NCBI RefSeq assembly: GCF_011075055.1
Contig: NC_058146.1
Location: 434,001 to 498,000, forward strand
Direction: 5' to 3'
Source: Mangifera indica
Lineage: Eukaryota > Streptophyta > Magnoliopsida > Sapindales > Anacardiaceae
Length of the DNA stretch: 64,000 nt
How positions within the stretch are numbered: position 1 is the first letter of the stretch; each line of letters opens with the position of its first letter. A model generated the notes under the pieces. It was not told the DNA's origin and ran no database searches. It saw only the letters and a program-made list of their open reading frames with translations. A program made the position numbers and the translations under genes. This document shows, piece after piece, positions 58,633 through 64,000 of the stretch.

Positions 58633-61600
58633 ATGCAAATGAAGCGTACGATAATGTCTGACCCGAATCCGTCTAGCACAGCTAATGGATCCTCCAACAA
58701 GCGCTCCAAGCCCCCTGCCCCTCCTCTCTACGTTCCGCACGGACACGTGGCCTTCCGTCTGCTCTGCCACGCGTCGCGCATCGGTGGTGTCATAGGGAAG
58801 TCTGGCAACGTCATCAAACAGCTACAAAATTCAACGGGGGTCAAGATCCGGATTGAGGAGGCTCCGGCCGAGTTCCCGGACAGGGTCGTCACGGTGATCG
58901 GTCCGACGAATGTGGACACACGGATGGGCGTGGGCAGTAGTGGGAATAGTGGCGGCTTGGTAAATAGTGATGGGAACGAGGATGACAGGGAAGATGGGAA
59001 CTGCTTTGAAGTGTCGAAGGCGCAGGAGGGGTTAGTTAGGGTTTTCGAGAGGATATTGGAGGTGGCGGCGGAGAATGATGGGATTGAAATCGGGGTGGTT
59101 TCGTGTCGGTTATTGGCGGAGACGCACCAGGTGGGCTCGATTATTGGGAAAGGGGGGAAAGTTGTGGAGAAGATAAGGAAAGATAGTGGTTGTAAAATCA
59201 GGGTTTTGACTGAGAATTTGTCTGCTTGTGCGGGTCCTAATGATGAGATTGTGGAGGTAATGTAATTGTGTTTATTCAATTTATTGGATTAAAGAGTTGC
59301 ATTGAGCATAGTTGTTTGTTATGTTGCTGAAATATTTAATATTTGTTGCTTGGAATGTTAGTTGTTTAGATTCTTTCGTGGTTGAGGTTAAGTTATGCTA
59401 GTTTTTTCATTTTTGTAGATGTATAGAGGCTTTGTGACTGACGGGAGTCTTTCAGTTTAAAGACATGCTTTGTTCTTGGTATGCTGAATTTATGTTCTAT
59501 TTGTAGCAAAAAAATTTCGAATTCTATGGTATATTATATTGATGTGTTGTTTGTTTTGACTGTTTGGGTTTAGAAATGCTGATTGTGGGCAGAAATTTGA
59601 CTATGATACAGTGGGATTTATAGCTTGCATAAAGCACGCCCTGCTGGATATTCAATTTTTGTGTATCATCTAATTGAATCGATAGGAATATGAAAATTTT
59701 TTATTATGTGATATTGACACCAAATGTTGTATAAAGATCTAGGTATTGCTAAATTATCTGCTACTATTTGGAGGGGCTTTTTTCGTCTTTAGTTCATGTA
59801 AGACCTTAGTGTCTATTTTACTAATTTTCAAGCATTGAAATGTCTACAAAAAAGAAAAGGGGGTAATAGAATAGCAGGGACAAGATGCATGTTCTTGTTC
59901 TTTATAGGATATGTTTAATATGTTTTTGCTTACTGGCGATGGCGGTGGCTCTTGGTGTATTTCTCAAAATACTAAACATTGCATAGTATGTGTCAAAGTT
60001 ATGACATTGTATTAGGATGGCTTATTTGGCAAAATAGTCTAAATAAATATTCATCAGGCTTCAAACTGTAGAAAAGCTGAAAGAATTTCTAGATTAGTCT
60101 ATCGAAACTCCTTTTCTTGAATTTCAAGAAAGCTTTGACGTTAAAATTGGCTTGTGTAAGGGGCCTATTACAATAGAAGATCTCCAAAGTATTTGAGAAG
60201 AAAGAATTTATTTATTACTGGAGAAATAGACTGTAAGATATTTTCCTCATTTTCAAGTTTCTAGGAATACATAAAGAATTTGAAATGTGATGTTAAAACT
60301 CCCTTTTCCCTTTTTTCCATGGTTGAGTATACTCATTTGTATTATTAGATGAAGGAAGAGATATTCCTCTTTTTGGCATGTGGAAACGGATATTAATTAT
60401 ACACCTAATATTTTTCTAGAACTTTATAAGTTGATTTGAGTTGAAAATAACACAAGAGTACAGTTGGGAGCTGTTAGGAAGGTGGGAAATTTTTGTCTCT
60501 ATTGGTGATTTGATTGTGGTTCTAGCAGATGTCAAATTGAGTATTCTGGCCTCCCACAAGGAGGGAATTCTTGTTAGTGTTTACTTTTGAGGGAGTATAA
60601 TGCATATCTTCCGAGGAAAAATGGGTTTACATATCTCATAGTTAGAGTTTTTGCTTTACATTCTTGTAGTTAACTTTGATTAGATTCTTATAGACTAATA
60701 TATGTGATTGAATTAATTATATTGTGGGTGATAAATTATATCTTGTTCTCTCTTGAAAATGAGTTAGTGTGTTGTGCAGTTGGATGGAGATGTTTTGGCT
60801 GTAAAGAAAGCACTCATTGCTGTCTCTCGCCGTCTTCAGGACTTTCCTCCAGTTGACAAGACACGGATGATTGGAAGCAAATCTCATGAGGCAGTTCCAC
60901 TAGAAAGTATACACAGACCTCTTGAGTTGGTATCCCGAGAGACTATGCGCAGACCTATTGAGGCAATTTCTCCTGATATTATACGCAGACATCTTGAGGC
61001 AGTTCCCCAGGAGAATCTACGTAGACCGCTAGAGGCATTTGTCCCAGGGACTTCACGTAGATCTTTTGAGACAGTTCCCTTAGAGACTTTGCAGAGACCT
61101 TTTGAAGCAGTTCCCCGGGAGACTTTGCCTGATATTCGCGTAGATCTTCTATCTCAGCGAAATTCAGTGTTAAGTACTATACCAAGTAGCTCTATTAGTT
61201 ATGCTTCTGGAGTTCATCATGTGTCATTAGAGGCAGACAGGACCTCCACTCCAGACACAAAAATGCAACAGCAAGAAGTAAGTTTTAGAATCCTTTGTTC
61301 CAATGACAAGGTTGGGGGTGTAATTGGAAAGGGAGGCAACATTGTCAAGGCTCTTCAGAATGAGACAGGTGCATCCATCAGTGTTGGATCTACTGTAGCT
61401 GACTGTGACGAACGGTTAATAACTGTTACTGCATCAGAGGTTGGTTGTGCAATGATGTTTCTTGAAAATTTTCTCTATGTATGCAACTTATAATGTGAGT
61501 GAATTATGACATTTATTTTTACTTTGGTTTCATCTCTTGTAGAACCCAGAATTGCGATATTCTCCTTCACGAAAAGCTGTTCTCCTTGTTTTCTCTAGAT

Positions 61601-61815
61601 TAATAGAGGCTGGATTTGAAAAGGGACCAGATTTGAGCTCATATAAGGGATTTCCAGTCATTGCTCGTCTTGTAGTTGCATCTAATCAGGTTGGTTGTTT
61701 GTTGGGAAAAGGAGGCAGTATAATCTCCGAAATGCGGAAGGCAACTGGTACTGGCATACGTATAATAGGTGACCAGGTCCCAAAGTGTACATCAGAGAAT
61801 GATAAAGTGGTACAG
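58633..61815 (+). CDS. Multi-KH-domain RNA-binding protein (partial; 3' end outside window)
   Basis: Three exons visible: 58633-59256, 60780-61439, 61543-61815, giving 519 codons, ending at a GT donor in frame; later exons lie beyond 64000 or were not found. Four KH domains with GxxG loops: GVIGKSG (about 52), GSIIGKGG (about 167), GGVIGKGG (about 386), GCLLGKGG (about 479). The first pair and second pair are separated by a 13-residue tandem repeat region (about 245-325; RRPLEAVP-RET type). The layout fits the plant HEN4/At4g18375-like poly(C)-binding KH family, which acts in pre-mRNA processing; the exact orthologue is not claimed. A TTG precedes the ATG; an internal ATG (MSDPN) lies 7 codons later. 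The 1.5-kb intron 1 has no other gene. Confidence 0.85.
60890..61130 (+). repeat. Tandem 39-bp coding repeat in the KH gene linker
   Basis: About six degenerate units of 13 codons with core Arg-Arg-Pro-Leu/Phe-Glu-Ala-Val-Pro. Uncommon for the KH family linker. Confidence 0.7.
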
Positions 61816-61889
61816 GTGTGGATTGTTTCCTTTATGTTTTACTCCTGTTGAGTACACTGCTACTTTTTCTTTTACTTGTGCAGCTGGGT

Positions 61890-62375
61890 AGGGGTAGAGG
61901 CGGATATGAACCGAACCGAGCCTAAATACCCCTTAACTCAAGTTCAGCTTGAATAAAAAATAACTCGATTTGAGTTCGGTTCGAATTCATTGAGTCAATA
62001 TTAAGGGTGGTTCGAGTTCGATTTAAATGAAAATGGGTTAGCTCAAATTTTTGACTCAAATTCATAGCTCGGATATATGGCTCAAATTCATGGTTTAAAT
62101 TCGTGACTTATTGACAAAACGATATCGTTTAACAATTATTTAACACAATTCGAATCGAGTCGCGAGTCAAATTCGAATTGAATCGAACTATCTATCCAGC
62201 TTGTGAGCCAAACCGAACCGAACTTTATAGCTTAAGTTCGGTTCGGTTTTAAAACGAGTCGAACCTTTTAACTTGAACTTGATTCTTATTTGAAGTAAAT
62301 GAATTTGAATCAAGTCAAATCAAGCCGAGCCGGCTTTGGAGTCCGAGTCAGCTTGGTTTGGGTCCAACCCTAGGT
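61890..62375. repeat. Dispersed 'TAGGGTTGGA' family, copy 3 (youngest)
   Basis: Ends in 'GGGTCCAACCCTAG'; interior rich in GAACCGAACCGA and GGTTCGGTT, the least decayed copy in the window. Confidence 0.65.
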
Positions 62376-62405
62376 AGGGGCAACTAGTAACTCTTTTTTA
62401 GTTTC

Positions 62406-62693
62406 TGTTAGGATTCCAACACATTATTCATCGAAAATAAAAATAAACACAAAACCAATACAATAAAAACGATTTTATTTATAGAAGAGATTACTAACAA
62501 TAATTTGGATGATCCAAGGAGCCCAATGCCTCCCATTTTTTGGTTGTTCAAGGCAACGAAAACCTCCACAATCAGCCTTAAGACTGCTCCAAAAAACCCT
62601 AATATTTTTTCTTTCCTCCGTTTGATAACCTAACTACCCTTTTATAATTAAATCTAACCTATGGGGTAAGGACAAGTGTCTTATATCTTAACA
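62406..62693. mobile_element. Short solo LTR
   Basis: TGTTAGGATTCC ... ATATCTTAACA, 288 bp, TG/CA ends. Flanks GTTTC (62401-62405) and ATTTC (62694-62698) agree in 4 of 5 bases. Minus strand carries a CTATAAATAAA box. Copia-like tips. Confidence 0.7.
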
Positions 62694-64000
62694 ATTTCTC
62701 ACAATAGAAGTATGAACAACTTATTGGAACATGTGCACCTTTTTCCCGGTTCTCCAAGTTGCCATGATCTCAACTAAATCATGCAAAACAATGATAAATT
62801 CACCAATTATTGTGCTAATGTTTTGGGTTTGGGTGTGGGGGGGGCGCGCGGGGATATATTATTGTATGTGCCATGTAAAAGGTTTAAGTGAAATCTATTG
62901 TAGGTTGGAAGTAAATTTTGGGCTTAAATTAATTTGGTAGAGCTAACTTATGATGCAAATCATGTTGATGTCAGTGAACCAGGTGAAGCTGCCCCTACAG
63001 AAATCTTGGAGGAAATTGTATGTAAATTTGTAAAGAGACTCTTGGAGTCATGAGAATAAAGGATTGGAATTCAGGGTATTGAACATAATTGTTAAGCATG
63101 CATGCTTTATCATATACATGAAATTAAGCGATGGACTGTGGAAAGAAATCCTACTGTGACATAAATTCAAAGGAAATGTAAGTGAAAACCCTGGGATAAT
63201 ACAATAAAATGCATCTTGATATAAGTTTGTAGAAAGAATTGAGTTTAGGAGATGTTTTTGTAGTATTACACATAGGCTAACATTTATTCTTGGATAAACT
63301 TGGGATTACACATTGTTCCCCTGACCAAATAGCATGCAAAGCAAAAGAAACTAGGTAAGTGAGCTTCTCAAAAGCCATGAAGTTCTCCATTTATCATGAA
63401 GTGATTGTGAAACCCGTAGGACTGAATAGGTGAACACTTGAGGGCTACAGCATTCAAGAAGTGGAGAATATAGACTGAATTGGACATCTGTATCTCATAT
63501 TTAATGTTAATTATTTGTTGATGTTTTCTTATTGCTCTGTCAGTGCTCTTGTTAGAGAGGTTACTTAGTCCTAAACAGATAAGTTTTGACAAAACACTGC
63601 AGTATCATGTACTTGAAAGCATGTAAATAGCTTCTGTTAAGACAACTGCTCGACTTGAATGTAACTTGGAACTTACACACTTCTTAGTTCTATCCTGTGA
63701 TTTTTTGTATCGTCTGTGATTCAATATTTACGCATGCAACCATCTCTTCTTAATTCTTGTTTAAGGTGGGGGTACTACTGCTATAGCCTTTTTTTCCTCT
63801 AATGTGCATTCTTGGAAGGATTTTTTTGTTTTATCTTTGATTCTGGGTCCTTGTCTGTGGTTATTTTCAACTAAAATATTTCTATATAGCTAATGCAGGG
63901 TCTTCAGGTCAGCTTTTTCTTTTGCTTTTATACTAACTCTTCTTTGTTATCTAGCAATAATAATAATAAAGAATTTTTAGGCATAGAAATGACTTAGGAA

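Larger units (their letters stand above)
61816..64000. other. KH gene intron/3' region with TE insertions
   Basis: No further KH exon recognised. Holds the dispersed repeat 61890-62375 and the solo LTR 62406-62693. A short frame (62920-63053) with GEAAPTEILEEIV...KRLLES is open for about 40 codons without a recognisable family. A G-rich run lies at 62836-62852. Confidence 0.5.

Noticed and set aside
62920..63053. Short frame GEAAPTEILEEIV... as the next KH exon
   Set aside because: It does not continue a KH fold, and no good acceptor in phase precedes it.
1..64000. tRNA, rRNA, CRISPR arrays or bacterial-type operons
   Set aside because: No tRNA T-arm consensus with a foldable cloverleaf was noticed, no rRNA sequence, no spaced direct repeats of CRISPR type; the window is plant nuclear DNA. 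A tRNAscan-SE run would settle the tRNA point.

Overview
This is a 64 kb piece of nuclear chromosome from a flowering plant, most likely a eudicot. The evidence is intron-rich genes with GT-AG splicing, AT-rich spacers, plant-only proteins (the plastid singlet-oxygen factor EXECUTER1, a beta carbonic anhydrase, thionin-like peptides, proline-rich wall proteins), LTR remnants, MITEs and Mutator-type elements. The species cannot be told from the sequence.

Left third (1-15.4 kb): a tandem cluster of secreted-peptide genes. The unit is a divergent pair: a short proline-rich protein on the minus strand (PRP) and a two-exon cysteine-rich thionin-like peptide on the plus strand (CRP). Unit A (about 2.6-6.1 kb) looks intact. 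In unit B (about 6.95-10.6 kb) the PRP has a stop codon, the CRP has lost two cysteines, and a MITE has inserted. In unit C (12.76-14.9 kb) the PRP is cut by a long solo LTR, while the CRP is intact. A fourth PRP (D) follows. Two further PRPs (E and F, 26.6-28.8 kb) are head to head in an inverted duplication, with identical proteins and an almost identical 519-bp core.

Right two thirds: single-copy type genes, reconstructed here exon by exon. They are a single-exon J-like protein (17.8-19.5 kb), a beta carbonic anhydrase of the BCA5 type (22.8-25.6 kb, 9 exons), a Rab GDP-dissociation inhibitor locus (29.6-36.1 kb, 13 exons, three inactivating lesions, hence a pseudogene), the 18S rRNA methyltransferase EMG1/NEP1 (37.5-39.7 kb, 7 exons), a four-span membrane protein (41.0-45.1 kb, 6 exons), EXECUTER1 (46.8-54.0 kb, 11 exons), and the 5' part of a multi-KH RNA-binding protein (58.6 kb to beyond the window).

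Mobile DNA: solo LTRs of at least three families, two Mutator-type elements with perfect 9-bp target duplications and one relic, a Tourist-like MITE with an empty site in the sister unit, a hAT-like MITE, a Ty1/copia gag-pol scrap, and a dispersed 'TAGGGTTGGA' repeat family. The housekeeping genes do not form a pathway. The PRP/CRP cluster is the only functionally coherent neighbourhood: both products carry signal peptides for the cell wall or apoplast. All exon boundaries were read by eye from splice consensus and reading frame; transcripts were not available.
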